From: Bacteroidota bacterium | GTDB taxonomy: Bacteria > Bacteroidota > Bacteroidia > Bacteroidales > JAADJA01 | Length of the DNA stretch: 64,000 nucleotides | Direction: 5' to 3' | NCBI GenBank assembly: GCA_020444515.1 | Contig: JAHLKX010000008.1 | Location: 1-64,000 of the forward strand | Shown: in pieces, positions 8,831-19,800 of the stretch | Position numbering within the stretch: position 1 is the stretch's first letter | Layout: each line of letters opens with the position of its first letter | Position numbers and translations under genes: made by a program | Notes under the pieces: generated by a model | What the model was told of the DNA's origin: nothing | Databases searched by the model: none | Seen by the model: only the letters and a program-made list of their open reading frames with translations

Positions 8831-11800
8831 ATAAGCAAGAGGCAAGTATGGCTTAGGGCAATTCTTATATTAACCATTGTCCTTTTTTATGTCCCGGTTT
8901 CAGCTGATGATTATTATTGGATTGGCGGAAGCGGTAACTGGTCGGATATTAATCATTGGTCACAGACATCCGGAGGAACAGTTCTCCACATTCAAATTCC
9001 CACCTCATCCGACGATGTCTTTTTTGATGGAAACTCTTTTTCCGGTCCCAATCAAACAGTAACGGTCAACACTGAAAATGCCATCTGTAAAAGTATGGAT
9101 TGGACCGGTGCCCTAAACAACCCATCATTCACCAGTTCAGCAGACAATAACCTGCAGATATACGGATCCATTAAATTTACGCCACAAATGTCTCAAAATT
9201 TCCAGGGCACTTTTACTTTCGAAGCCACTGATGCAGGCAACACTATTCAAAGCTATGGTCATACATTTTTAAATCATTTGAAATTCGACGGGATTGGTGG
9301 CGAGTGGACTTTGGTGGATGATCTTTCTTCAGAGGGCAACATTTTTTTGATAAACGGGTCACTTATTACCGGCGGCGTCGAAGTTACCTGTCAAAATTTT
9401 AATTCATCAGAATCTAATGTTCGGAACCTGAATATTGATAATTCTGTTTTATACATCCAGAGTTCTGCCTTTTTCGAAGGTGTTGACCTATCACTGAGTG
9501 CCTTAAACTCACTAATCATTTTACAAGGACCCTTCACCTCTACAAACGGGGATACCCTCGATTTTTATAACATCAGGTTTACCGGGGGTTCTGTTTTATC
9601 AAGTACCAATGTTTATACCCGATTTAATAAAGTTCATTTTCTTGCACAGGGAAATATCCAGGGAAGCTGCTTAACCGACACCCTCATTGTCGATTATTTA
9701 AATGGCTACGTAGGCGGAGCAGTCACCGTAAACCATGCAGAATTTCATACGGTAAATGCAATCATAACGGGCCAAAATAACATTGGTTATGCCATTGCAG
9801 ATTCAAATTGCACCATCAATGGATCAAATGTGGTGAATAAAGCTGTAGTAAAAAATACGGGCAGCGTGGAAGGTTCCAATTTCATAAATGAGATCAATAT
9901 CCAGGATACGGGTATTATAAAAGAATCCAACACTATCGTGAAATTGAGGATCAGTAGTACAGGATATATCATGGGTACAAATACAATTGAAAATGCATAC
10001 CTGAACAATGACGGTTTTCTGGAAGGAGACAATGAATTTGACACCCTGACTTTCACCGCTGGATGCCGCTATTTTATTGAACATAATTCAATCCAGACAA
10101 TCAATAATCTATGGAATGTTCAGGGTAGTTGCCAGTTTCCCATCTTCATTAAATCAGACTATAACGGAGTACCAGCAACCATACAAAAAACCTACGGTGA
10201 TATTGATGGAGATTATCTTTCGCTGCGTGATCTGCATGTAACCGGCGCCGGCTATTTTGAAGCAGCACATTCGGTTGATTTGGGAAATAACGATGGTTGG
10301 ACAATTGAAACCTCACTGGCTAAAGATCTTTATTGGGTAAACGGAGCAGGCAATTGGGACGATCAGGGACATTGGTCTGAAAGCTCTGGGGGGACTTCCG
10401 GAGCATGCTTACCCACAGAAATCGATAATGTCTATTTTGATGCAAATTCATTTTCCAATCCCGGTGCTGCCGTTATCAACGTTAAAACGGCTGTTTGCAA
10501 CAACATGGATTGGATAGGCAGTATCGCAAACAGTTCCCTTACCGGAGCAGATACAAATTATCTTAAAATATATGGTTCTCTCAAATTTACCCCTTCAATG
10601 GATAATATGTTTGGCGGTGAAGTCCATTTTGAAGCAACAAACCCTGATCAATTCATTGATGCTGCAGGGAACTGGTTTAATAACAATATAAGAGTACAGG
10701 GCCGGAATGGCACCTGGCTTCTTGAAGACCAAATAAAAATTACCGATACCCTGTTCTTTGAAGATGGTGGATTTACAACCAACGGTTTTAATATTGAAAT
10801 GGGTCAGTTTTATGCAACGGATACAACCCACAGAAAACTTGACCTGGGATCTGATAGCATTACTGTTGTAGGGTTAAACACATTTCACCCTGATACGGCA
10901 TGGCGGTTAAACGGACAAAACCTGGAGCTCAATGCTGACTCTTCAGTAATCACCGTGGTTTCTGATGACCAGGTTTTTGAAAATTTTAATGGCGACTATA
11001 TGGTTTTTAACAACCTTAACTTTAAAGGTAATGGCTCAACCTTGCTAAATAGCGCTTATTGTAATTTCAATCTCGTCGAATTTGAAATGAGCCATGGTCT
11101 GATTATGGAAGATTGCACCATCGATACCGCCATTTTTTATGGCCCGGCGGGAACTATTGTAAGTAATGACACCATAAAAACTGTGATATTTTACGGAGCG
11201 AACAGCATGATAGAAGGAAATCACATCGTAGAGATCGCTTACTATTATGAGGAAGGTGAACTGACCGGAAGTTCAAAAGTTGATACCGCTCTGTTTTATA
11301 ATAGGGGTTTGATAAGTGGAGCCAACGAAATTGACACCACCATTATTTGGGGACAGGCATTGATTGACGGTGAAAATAATATCAGGACAGGGACCCTGAA
11401 AGAACGTGGCCTGCTCTCCGGCAATAATACGTTTAATGACCTCGGTTTTACCTATTCAAAAGTTTATGAATTGGGCCATGGTGACACATTGAAAATCGTT
11501 GATAACCTATTTGCCAATGGACGTTGCACAGGGCCTGTATTTCTATTGTCTGACAGTTATGCTGAAGAAGCTTACATTGAAAAGATGAATGGCAACATAG
11601 AAGTAGATTATGCCAATATACGTGATCTGGAAGCAGTCGGTCCCGAAATACCATTTATAGCAACCAACTCCATTGATATGGGTGGAAATACCAACTGGGA
11701 AATTTCGGAACCTGAATCGAAAGCCCTTTATTGGGTGGGGAATTCGGGGAACTGGAGTGATTCATTGCATTGGGCCCCGGTAAGCGGCGGTGAACCTGGT

Positions 11801-14140
11801 TACTGTATTCCCACACCAATCGATGATGTTTATTTCGATGAGAACTCTTTTTCTGAACAAAGCAGTGTGACTGTCGATGTAAATCTTGCAGCCTGTCATT
11901 CTATGGATTGGGCAGGAGCCTTGTTCGATCCAATATTAAAAGATTCAGAAGAATGCAGCTTATACATTTATGGAAGTTTGAGATTTATTCCCGCTATGGA
12001 GCAAAACTTTATGGGGAATATTACCTTTTCGACCAATGAGAAAAATCATACCATCACAACAGCAGCTCATCAATTTAATTCAAATGTTTTTTTTGATGGA
12101 AGGTCAGGGAGCTGGAAATTAATGGATACTTTGAAAGTAGCAATAGGAATATCACATGTGAGAGGCAGTCTCAGCACTGGTGGTAATTTTATTCAATCTC
12201 AATCATTCGTTTCACAAAGTGACTTTACGCGCTCCTTATTTTTAGATACGTCCGCCGTAGAAGTTGGGGTCGGGTGGCCTTCAGGTTTCTGGCAGGTAAA
12301 AACCGATAGCCTTTTCATGGATGCAGACTCCAGTCTGATCATTTGTCATAACGGACAGGTAAAAAGTTTGGGTAATGGTTATGATGAAAAGCTTGTATAT
12401 AATGATATAGCGCTTCATGGAATCTCCTCACTGGTCAATGAAGATGTTTACGGTTACTACGATGATGTCATTCATTTTGGGACCGGTAATGTAAAGGGAA
12501 ATTGCTCCATCGACACATTGGTTATGCATGGACAGGGAAACGTATCTGATTCTGACTCCATATATTTTAGTCATTTCCTTAGTACGGGATCGCTGAGCGG
12601 AGGACAGCATGTTGTCCGTACCGCCATCTTTGAAGAAACCGGCACCATTTCAGGAAACTGCAAAGTGCAAACTGCACTGTTCAATGCTTCGGGACTGGTT
12701 ACCGGCAACAATGTTATCGATACCACCATTTTCTATCAAAATGGAAGTATTCAGGTTGCCAATACTTTCAACAGCAAGGTTTTAATTTATGGCAATGGCA
12801 ATATCACCGGTTCCAATACGATTCAGAAAGACCTGATCATCCATGGCACAGCAAATATTTTTGAAGAAAACCTGATTCACAATGCATTGCTTCTGGATTG
12901 GGGTTATCTGGGTGGGCCCAATAACTTTGACATTTTAACTTTTACCCCAGGAAAAACTTATACCCTCACTGCCAATACTGTTCAAACTGTGCACGACACC
13001 TTCAATATCCGGGGAAACAATTGTTTTCCGATCACCCTCAAATCATCGTCAAATCAACATGTTCAAGCAGGCATTACCATGCCCGAAGGTGAGGTGGTCG
13101 GGGATTTCATTGTCATGAAGGATATCGCAGCTTCAGGGAATGCAGTTTTTTATGCCGGGGGCCATAGTGATAACATTGTTAACAATACAGGCTGGATCTG
13201 GGACAATGCTCCCGGATATATTTTTGGATTAGGAGCCGATACGGCCTTTTTGTGCGAAGGTGAAAGTATCATTTTATCAACCGAAAATTTTAATGGAAAC
13301 GAAAACACCACCTATGAATGGTTTGATGGAAGCACAGGTCCGTCATTTACTGTAAATGAGCCCGGAGAATACAGCTTAATGGTGTATTATTCAGATGATT
13401 GTGCAGTACCGGGTTCTATCTATGTGGAGGGTTTACCAGCTCCTTTCCTTGACCTGGGTCCCGATCGCGACATTTGTGATGGAACAGCCCTCGAATTATC
13501 AGGGCAAAATGAGTATGCTTCATATCTTTGGAATACAGGATCGACGGGGGATACGATCCATGTTAACCATTCCGGATCATACTGGCTCGAAGTGACCAAT
13601 GATGTGGGTTGCAGCACAATCGATGACATTAACCTGACCGTTATCCCTGCTCCTGCGGTCGACCTGGGTCCGGATATGATCCTTCACAATGGGGATATTG
13701 TCGAACTGAATGCCGGATATCCCGAAGGATCACATGTTTGGTCGACCGGTGATACGACCCAGACCATCGAAGCACAGGGCGTTGAAGGAGGGATTGAATA
13801 TTGGGTAGAAGTGGAATATGCGGGTTGCAGCAGCAAAGATGTGATCATTATTGATGAATATCCCTATTGTGCAGTTGGTGTTCCCACCGCTTTTTCACCC
13901 AATGGAGATGGAATAAATGACACATTGTACTTTTTCGGCTCAGGGATCCAAACATTCGACTTTAAATTGTTTAACCGCTATGGTGAAATGGTCTTCGAAA
14001 CCGATAATCCCGCTAAAGGCTGGGATGGTAATTTTCATGGAATTGAACAAGAGCAGGAAGTCTATCTTTATTACCTGAAAGCAATATGTTTTGACGGGAT
14101 TTTAACAGAGAGAAAAGGAAACATTACCTTAATGAGATAA
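8828..14140 (+). CDS. Giant three-module beta-solenoid surface protein with 17-residue ladders and CHU_C sorting domain
   Basis: A paralogue (1770 residues) of the protein encoded at 72-5603. The signal peptide is about residues 1-26. Modules begin at residues 28, 501 and 967, each opened by a YYWIGGSGNWSD / LYWVNGAGNW / LYWVGNSGNWSD string and a DDVFFDxNSF-like string. Each module then runs into very regular 17-residue repeats with consensus A.I.xxG.I.G.N.ID., plainly a right-handed solenoid pattern. Each solenoid ends in a FDxLTFTxGxxY cap and a PIxLKS segment. Three Cys-containing Ig-like stretches follow from about residue 1474, two of them opened by LGPDRDICDG and LGPDMILHNG. CHU_C occupies 1684-1770 (PTAFSPNGDGIND to GNITLMR), predicting T9SS type B export. 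The stop TAA overlaps the next start by one base (TAATG), so translation is probably coupled. An adhesin or matrix role is inferred only. Confidence 0.86.
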   Translation: MISKRQVWLRAILILTIVLFYVPVSADDYYWIGGSGNWSDINHWSQTSGGTVLHIQIPTSSDDVFFDGNSFSGPNQTVTVNTENAICKSMDWTGALNNPSFTSSADNNLQIYGSIKFTPQMSQNFQGTFTFEATDAGNTIQSYGHTFLNHLKFDGIGGEWTLVDDLSSEGNIFLINGSLITGGVEVTCQNFNSSESNVRNLNIDNSVLYIQSSAFFEGVDLSLSALNSLIILQGPFTSTNGDTLDFYNIRFTGGSVLSSTNVYTRFNKVHFLAQGNIQGSCLTDTLIVDYLNGYVGGAVTVNHAEFHTVNAIITGQNNIGYAIADSNCTINGSNVVNKAVVKNTGSVEGSNFINEINIQDTGIIKESNTIVKLRISSTGYIMGTNTIENAYLNNDGFLEGDNEFDTLTFTAGCRYFIEHNSIQTINNLWNVQGSCQFPIFIKSDYNGVPATIQKTYGDIDGDYLSLRDLHVTGAGYFEAAHSVDLGNNDGWTIETSLAKDLYWVNGAGNWDDQGHWSESSGGTSGACLPTEIDNVYFDANSFSNPGAAVINVKTAVCNNMDWIGSIANSSLTGADTNYLKIYGSLKFTPSMDNMFGGEVHFEATNPDQFIDAAGNWFNNNIRVQGRNGTWLLEDQIKITDTLFFEDGGFTTNGFNIEMGQFYATDTTHRKLDLGSDSITVVGLNTFHPDTAWRLNGQNLELNADSSVITVVSDDQVFENFNGDYMVFNNLNFKGNGSTLLNSAYCNFNLVEFEMSHGLIMEDCTIDTAIFYGPAGTIVSNDTIKTVIFYGANSMIEGNHIVEIAYYYEEGELTGSSKVDTALFYNRGLISGANEIDTTIIWGQALIDGENNIRTGTLKERGLLSGNNTFNDLGFTYSKVYELGHGDTLKIVDNLFANGRCTGPVFLLSDSYAEEAYIEKMNGNIEVDYANIRDLEAVGPEIPFIATNSIDMGGNTNWEISEPESKALYWVGNSGNWSDSLHWAPVSGGEPGYCIPTPIDDVYFDENSFSEQSSVTVDVNLAACHSMDWAGALFDPILKDSEECSLYIYGSLRFIPAMEQNFMGNITFSTNEKNHTITTAAHQFNSNVFFDGRSGSWKLMDTLKVAIGISHVRGSLSTGGNFIQSQSFVSQSDFTRSLFLDTSAVEVGVGWPSGFWQVKTDSLFMDADSSLIICHNGQVKSLGNGYDEKLVYNDIALHGISSLVNEDVYGYYDDVIHFGTGNVKGNCSIDTLVMHGQGNVSDSDSIYFSHFLSTGSLSGGQHVVRTAIFEETGTISGNCKVQTALFNASGLVTGNNVIDTTIFYQNGSIQVANTFNSKVLIYGNGNITGSNTIQKDLIIHGTANIFEENLIHNALLLDWGYLGGPNNFDILTFTPGKTYTLTANTVQTVHDTFNIRGNNCFPITLKSSSNQHVQAGITMPEGEVVGDFIVMKDIAASGNAVFYAGGHSDNIVNNTGWIWDNAPGYIFGLGADTAFLCEGESIILSTENFNGNENTTYEWFDGSTGPSFTVNEPGEYSLMVYYSDDCAVPGSIYVEGLPAPFLDLGPDRDICDGTALELSGQNEYASYLWNTGSTGDTIHVNHSGSYWLEVTNDVGCSTIDDINLTVIPAPAVDLGPDMILHNGDIVELNAGYPEGSHVWSTGDTTQTIEAQGVEGGIEYWVEVEYAGCSSKDVIIIDEYPYCAVGVPTAFSPNGDGINDTLYFFGSGIQTFDFKLFNRYGEMVFETDNPAKGWDGNFHGIEQEQEVYLYYLKAICFDGILTERKGNITLMR
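9730..12950 (+). repeat. Three coding ladders of 17-residue solenoid repeats
   Basis: Within the giant gene, three runs of about 51-base coding repeats lie near 9730-10050, 11120-11450 and 12517-12950. At protein level the units line up without gaps, for example AVVKNTGSVEGSNFINE, INIQDTGIIKESNTIVK and AYLNNDGFLEGDNEFDT, and in the second run ALFYNRGLISGANEIDT. The DNA units are diverged, so this is an old protein repeat and not a recent tandem duplication. In the third run some units are 18 residues long. Confidence 0.85.
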
Positions 14141-16800
14141 TGCCGAACTTCATAAGGTCCATATCAATACTAACAATGATCGTTTTACTTCAGTTTAATC
14201 AAACCGGAGCTCAGCAATATTTTCAAAAAACTTTTGGTGGTGAGGAAACTGAAGATGTGTACTCTATTTATAAACTTTCAGAGGGTGGATATGTAATAGG
14301 TGGAAAAACTGAAAGTACACCAAATGGCGATGCTAATTTATTGGTAATTAAACTGGATGAAGATTTTCATCAAATCTGGTCAAAAACATATGGTGGCCCG
14401 GGTGAAGAAAATTGTAATCAATGTATCCCATGCAGTCAGGGAGGTTTTTTACTCACAGGTTATACAACGAGTTTTACAAATGGAAATAAAGATATTTTCA
14501 TTTTAAAATTGGATGAAAACGGTAATATCGAGTGGAATAAAAAAGTGGGAGGTTCTCAAGATGATTGGGCAAAAAGAATATTAGAAACAGATGATTACTT
14601 TATTATAATTGGCACAGTGGAATCATGGGGAGATGGAATGAGAGATATTTCTATCACAACAATTGATAAATCAGGAAATTTAATTTGGAATAAATGTTAT
14701 GGAGGTGGGAATAATGAAAATGGTCAATCAGTGATCGTTACCGAGGACAATAATTTGTTGGTTGTTGCTACTTCATTTACATACGGACCAAGCCATACCT
14801 CTGTTTTAATGAAAATCGATTTTTCGGGTAACTTAATTTGGTTCAAGTCATATGGTGGCAGTATAACTGAATATGGTCGAAATATTGTTTCATCAGGAAA
14901 CGATGAATATATTATTGTTGGTCAAACTAATTCATTTGGATATGGAAACTGGGATTGTCTCATTTATAAGGTGAATGGGAATGGCATCCCTCTTTGGTCA
15001 AAAACCATTGGTGGTTCCGGAGCCGATGTTTCTGTAAATATCATTGAAAACATAGAAAATAACTTCTTAGTTTCAGGAAATACCACCAGCTATGGATTTG
15101 GTAATAAAGATATATTTCTGTTCGAAATTTCTGAACTGGGAAATATAAATTGGGCAAGAACTTTTGGTGGAAACAATTACGATGGCAATTTATTCAATCA
15201 ACCGACACATTCAATTGTTAAACTTGCATCAGGTGATTTAGTATTCACAGGGCACACCGCAAGCTTTGGTTCAGGTGAGGGGGATATATTCCTTTCCATG
15301 TTAAATTTCGAAGGAATCCCAACAGATTGTAATTATTCCTCTCCTTTACCTCAAACAACTGACATCAATCTTGAAGTCGGGACACACACACCACCTGTTC
15401 ATACAATTACAGATTATTCTCCATTGAATTTCACAGCGACAAATATTGAATTAATTGAAACCACAATTTGTGGTTGTAATCTGAGTCTAAATTTAGGAAA
15501 CGATACAACTATATGTAATTATGATACCTTTATGATTACTCCCGGCCCGGGATTTGAAAATTACTACTGGCAGGATGGATCAGGTGATTCTGTATACATG
15601 GTATCATTTTCCGGAACCTATTGGGTAGAAGTTTTAGATGAATTTGGTTGTATAGCTTCCGATACAATTGAAATAGATTTTAAGCCCCCTATTGAAGTCG
15701 ACCTGGGCAATGATACCACCCTCTGCGATGGTGATTTTGTCTTGCTGGATGCCGGTTTTGGCTATACCGATTACCTTTGGCAGGATGGTTCTTCCAATGC
15801 CAGCTATTATGCGGGCACTACCGGGTGGTATTGGGTTGAAGTTACGGATGAAAATGGGTGCATCGCTGCTGATTCCATCCAATTGGAATTTGTTGCTCCC
15901 GATCCTGACATTGGTTCTGATACCAGCTTCTGTGAAGGTGATTCGGTTTCTTTTTTAGCTGCAGATTTTGTTACTTACCTCTGGCAGGATGGCTCTACCC
16001 AGCCCTCGTTCATTTGCGATCAATCCATGCTGGTGTGGTGCCAGGTAACCGATACCATGGGGTGTGTGGGATCTGACTCTGCATTTGCCCAGGCTGTCAC
16101 TGCGCCCGATTTCAGTCTTGGTTCAGATTTGGGGGTTTGCCCCGGTGATAAAGTCGTCATTTTGTCAAACATCAGTGATCCTGGTATATCACTGGTTTGG
16201 CAGGATGGTTCTGAAGATTCAATATTTGTGACATCTGAACCGGGAATATACTGGCTGCAAGCTACCAATTTGTGTGGGTCGGTCACAGATTCAATCGAAG
16301 TTACGCAATTACCATTACCTGAGGTTTTCCTGGGGAATGATACCATTCTTTCTTCCAACTCGGCCATTACGCTTGATGCAGGGGGTGGTTTTGCATCATA
16401 TTACTGGAGCGATGGTACAGAACAACAATGGTTGACCGTTCAAGAATCGGGTACTTTTTGGGTTGAGGTTTCTGATGGAAAATGTATCAATGCAGATACC
16501 ATTGTGATTGAACCGATCAACTGCGAACTCTTTGTACCCATCGTATTCAGCCCTAACAGTGATCAGCACAACGATAATTTTTATGCCGATGTTTCGGATG
16601 ATATCTACGATTTCAACCTAACGGTATTCAACCGATGGGGTGAAAAGGTATGGGAGACCTCGGATAAAACGGGCCAGTGGGATGGCAATCGAAATGGCCA
16701 TCCTTCAGCTTCCAGTGTCTATTACTGGGTGGTTACCTATCAATGCATTGGTTCACCACAAACTTTTGAAAGAAGGGGGAGTGTGACGTTGTTAAGGTAA
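14140..16800 (+). CDS. T9SS type B surface protein: W-S-K-T-Y-G-G repeat propeller plus Ig-like modules and CHU_C
   Basis: A secreted protein of 886 residues. The start ATG shares its A with the TAA of the preceding gene. The signal peptide is about residues 1-24. Residues 25 to about 420 carry about seven repeats of roughly 50-60 residues with a core like GGYVIGGKT...GNIxWxKTYGG, a propeller-type repeat of the kind often annotated as delta-60 or T9SS repeat. From about residue 447 come Ig-like modules each opened by LGNDTTxC or a similar string and containing YxWQDGS and YWVEV. CHU_C is about residues 797-886, with VFSPNSDQHND and the final GSVTLLR. The last 1104 bases are a near copy of the ends of the next two genes, while the first half is much more AT-rich. 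Function beyond surface display is unknown. Confidence 0.85.
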   Translation: MPNFIRSISILTMIVLLQFNQTGAQQYFQKTFGGEETEDVYSIYKLSEGGYVIGGKTESTPNGDANLLVIKLDEDFHQIWSKTYGGPGEENCNQCIPCSQGGFLLTGYTTSFTNGNKDIFILKLDENGNIEWNKKVGGSQDDWAKRILETDDYFIIIGTVESWGDGMRDISITTIDKSGNLIWNKCYGGGNNENGQSVIVTEDNNLLVVATSFTYGPSHTSVLMKIDFSGNLIWFKSYGGSITEYGRNIVSSGNDEYIIVGQTNSFGYGNWDCLIYKVNGNGIPLWSKTIGGSGADVSVNIIENIENNFLVSGNTTSYGFGNKDIFLFEISELGNINWARTFGGNNYDGNLFNQPTHSIVKLASGDLVFTGHTASFGSGEGDIFLSMLNFEGIPTDCNYSSPLPQTTDINLEVGTHTPPVHTITDYSPLNFTATNIELIETTICGCNLSLNLGNDTTICNYDTFMITPGPGFENYYWQDGSGDSVYMVSFSGTYWVEVLDEFGCIASDTIEIDFKPPIEVDLGNDTTLCDGDFVLLDAGFGYTDYLWQDGSSNASYYAGTTGWYWVEVTDENGCIAADSIQLEFVAPDPDIGSDTSFCEGDSVSFLAADFVTYLWQDGSTQPSFICDQSMLVWCQVTDTMGCVGSDSAFAQAVTAPDFSLGSDLGVCPGDKVVILSNISDPGISLVWQDGSEDSIFVTSEPGIYWLQATNLCGSVTDSIEVTQLPLPEVFLGNDTILSSNSAITLDAGGGFASYYWSDGTEQQWLTVQESGTFWVEVSDGKCINADTIVIEPINCELFVPIVFSPNSDQHNDNFYADVSDDIYDFNLTVFNRWGEKVWETSDKTGQWDGNRNGHPSASSVYYWVVTYQCIGSPQTFERRGSVTLLR
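15697..16800 (+). repeat. Shared Ig-like/CHU_C 3' cassette, copy 1
   Basis: From VDLGNDTTLCDGD to the stop codon, this 1104-base segment aligns without any net indel with 18812-19915 and with one extra codon with 21719-22825. It encodes four Ig-like modules (opened by LGNDTTLCDGD, IGSDTSFCEGD, LGSDLGVCPGD and LGNDTILSSNS) and the CHU_C sorting domain. Many stretches are identical at DNA level, including third codon positions. Confidence 0.9.
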
Positions 16801-16810
16801 ACCATATAAT

Positions 16811-19800
16811 TTGAAACAGATACTATCCATATTGTTGCTAATTCCACTGCTTGCTTTTGCTCAGAAGCAGGCAAACATATGGTATTTCGGGGATTATGCC
16901 GGACTTGATTTTAATACAGGATCACCGGTGGCCTTAGCCAACAGCCAAATGTACACACAGGAAGGATGCTCCTCCATTTGTGATCAGAATGGCGATATCC
17001 TGTTTTATACCAATGGAATAAAAGTATGGAATAAAAATCATGCATTGATGGAAAATGGCATCGGGCTTCTGGGTCATCAATCAGCAACCCAATCAAGTCT
17101 GGTTATTCCCAACCCTTCAAACAACGGTCTTTTTTACATTTTCACAGTCGATGCCATTGAAAACAGCCTGGTAAAAGGGTTTAATTATTCAGTGGTCGAC
17201 ATCAATCAAAACGGAGGACTTGGAAAGGTTATAAGTATCAACAACCTTCTTTTCAGTCCAAATTGTGAAAAGATCTGTGCAGTGAGGCAAGATAATGGGA
17301 CAGGTTTCTGGGTAGTTACACATAAATGGAATTCAAACACATTTTACATCTATCCTGTAACCACAGAGGGGGTGGGAGATCCCATAATTTCAAATGTGGG
17401 TTTATCACACGAAGGAAATATCCGGAATGCCATTGGTCAAATGAAGTTTTCCCCTTCCGGAGATCGAATTGCCCTTGTTTTGGAGATTTCTAAAAAGATT
17501 GAGATCCTGGACTTTGACAAAGCAACAGGGCAGATTTCAAACTCCATTAATTTTACCTGTCCATACAATTATAAAACATATGGTGTTGAGTTTTCGCCAG
17601 ATGGAACTAAACTTTACGTCAGTTCATGGAATCCGGATGACAGCATTATTCAATTTAGCCTCGAATCAGGAACTGCAAGTGGAATTTTGGGCTCGGCAGT
17701 TGAAATATTCTATGGAGGGAATATCCAGCGGGCTGCATTGCAAATAGGTCCTGATGAAAAAATATATGTTGCCCGGAGGTTTCAGCAATATGTCGGTGTC
17801 ATTAACCAACCCAACGAAGACGGACTGAGCTGTAATTATGTTGATCAGGGCGTTTCGCTCAACGGAAAGTCATGTTTATTCGGGTTACCCAATTATATTT
17901 CAGGTGTTTATTCACCATGGGAGATACAAGATTTTTTATTTGATGCACAATGCAGTGGAGACACCACATTTTTTTATCTCCAGAATACAAATACCCTCAC
18001 CGCCGTAGAATGGGATTTTGGAGATCCCTCAAGTGCAAACAATACTTCCACATTATTTAACCCGTATCACATCTATGCATCACCGGGAAGTTATACCGTT
18101 AAATTGATATCCTACTTTGCTTCAAATAACGATACTGTAATAAAAGAAATATTAATCAACCCCAGTCCTGAAATTGATTTGGGACCTGACACTGTTATTT
18201 GTAGCAATGAAGGATACCTTCTGGAGGCAGGCGAGGGATATACCTCCTACCTCTGGCAGGATGGCTCAGCAAATTCCACTTATAATGTTGAAACATCCGG
18301 TTTATTTTGGGTAGAGGTGATGAATGAATTTGGTTGTGTTGCTTATGATTCAGTATCAGTTGAAATTTTACCTAAACCCGATATCTCACTGGGTAATGAT
18401 ACATTAATTTGTTCAGGAGACAGCCTTGTTCTGAATGTCGGTGTTGGATATAATGATTACTTGTGGAGCACGGGTCAAACGAATCCAGAAATCACCATTG
18501 ATACAGCGGGAATTTACTGGGTATCGGTGACCAATGAATTCGGTTGCAGTGCGATCGATACCATCCTTGTCCAGATCTACCCCATTGCCTTCGAAAAATT
18601 AGAATTAGGTCCTGACACTTCCTTCTGTGAAGGAACGCCACTCATTTTGAATGCCGGAGCCGGTTATACTTTCTACCAGTGGATGAACCAACCTGGAACC
18701 AATGATTCCTTGTTTGTGGTCGACACGGCCGGAACTTATTTTGTGTATGTTTCCAATCCCTGCAGCGAGGGTTGGGACACCATCAATGTCAGTATGATGG
18801 AAGTTGAAGAAGTCGACCTGGGCAATGATACTACCCTTTGTGATGGCGACTTTATCTTGCTGGATGCCGGTTTTGGCTACACCGATTACCTTTGGCAGGA
18901 TGGTTCTTCCAATGCCAGCTATTATGCGGGCACTACCGGTTGGTATTGGGTGGAAGCTACAGACGAAAATGGATGCATCGCAGCTGATTCCATCCAATTG
19001 AACTTTGTTGCTCCTGATCCTGACATCGGGCCGGATACCAGTTTCTGTGAGGGTGATTCAGTTTCTTTTGTGGCTTCGGAATTTGTTTCTTACCTCTGGC
19101 AGGATGGCTCTTCACTGCCCTGGTTCACCTGTGATCAGGCCATGCTGGTTTGGTGCCAGGTAACCGATACCATGGGGTGTGTAGGGACTGACTCTGCTTT
19201 TGCCCAGGTTCTCGCCGTACCTTCATTAAGCCTGGGTTCAGATGTTGAGATTTGTCCGGGTGATACAGCCATCATTGCATCAAACATCGATGATCCTGGT
19301 ATATTCATGGTTTGGCAGAACGGTTCTGAAGATTCAATATTTGTGACATCTGAACCGGGAATATTCTGGCTGCAGGCTACCAATTTGTGTGGGTCGGTCA
19401 CAGACTCAATCGAAGTTACGCAATTAGCATTACCTGAGGTTTTCCTTGGGAATGATACCATACTTTCTTCCAACTCGGCCATTACGCTTGATCCGGGGGG
19501 TGGTTTTGCATCATATTTCTGGAGCGATGGTTCTGAGCAGCCATGGATCACCGTTGAGCAAGCTGGTGCTTACTGGGTTGAGGTTTCTGATGGAAAATGT
19601 TTCAACGCTGATACCATTGTGATTGAACCGATCGATTGTGAACTTTTTGTACCCATTGTATTCAGTCCCAACAGTGATCAGCACAATGATACTTTTTATG
19701 CCGATGTTTCGGATGATATTTACGATTTCAACCTAACGGTGTTCAACCGTTGGGGTGAAAAGGTATGGGAGACCTCGGATAAAACAGGCCAGTGGGATGG

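Noticed and set aside
9730..12950. Regular repeats of about 51 bases considered as a CRISPR array or minisatellite
   Set aside because: The DNA units are diverged and only the translated pattern is regular, with no constant direct repeat or spacer structure. They are protein-coding solenoid repeats.
18605..18997. A 130-codon antisense frame, with similar antisense frames at 15634-15882, 16020-16367, 19135-19551 and 22123-22392
   Set aside because: They recur only because the sense-strand Ig-like cassette is repeated; they lie entirely inside genes with clear signal peptides and domains, so they are shadows.
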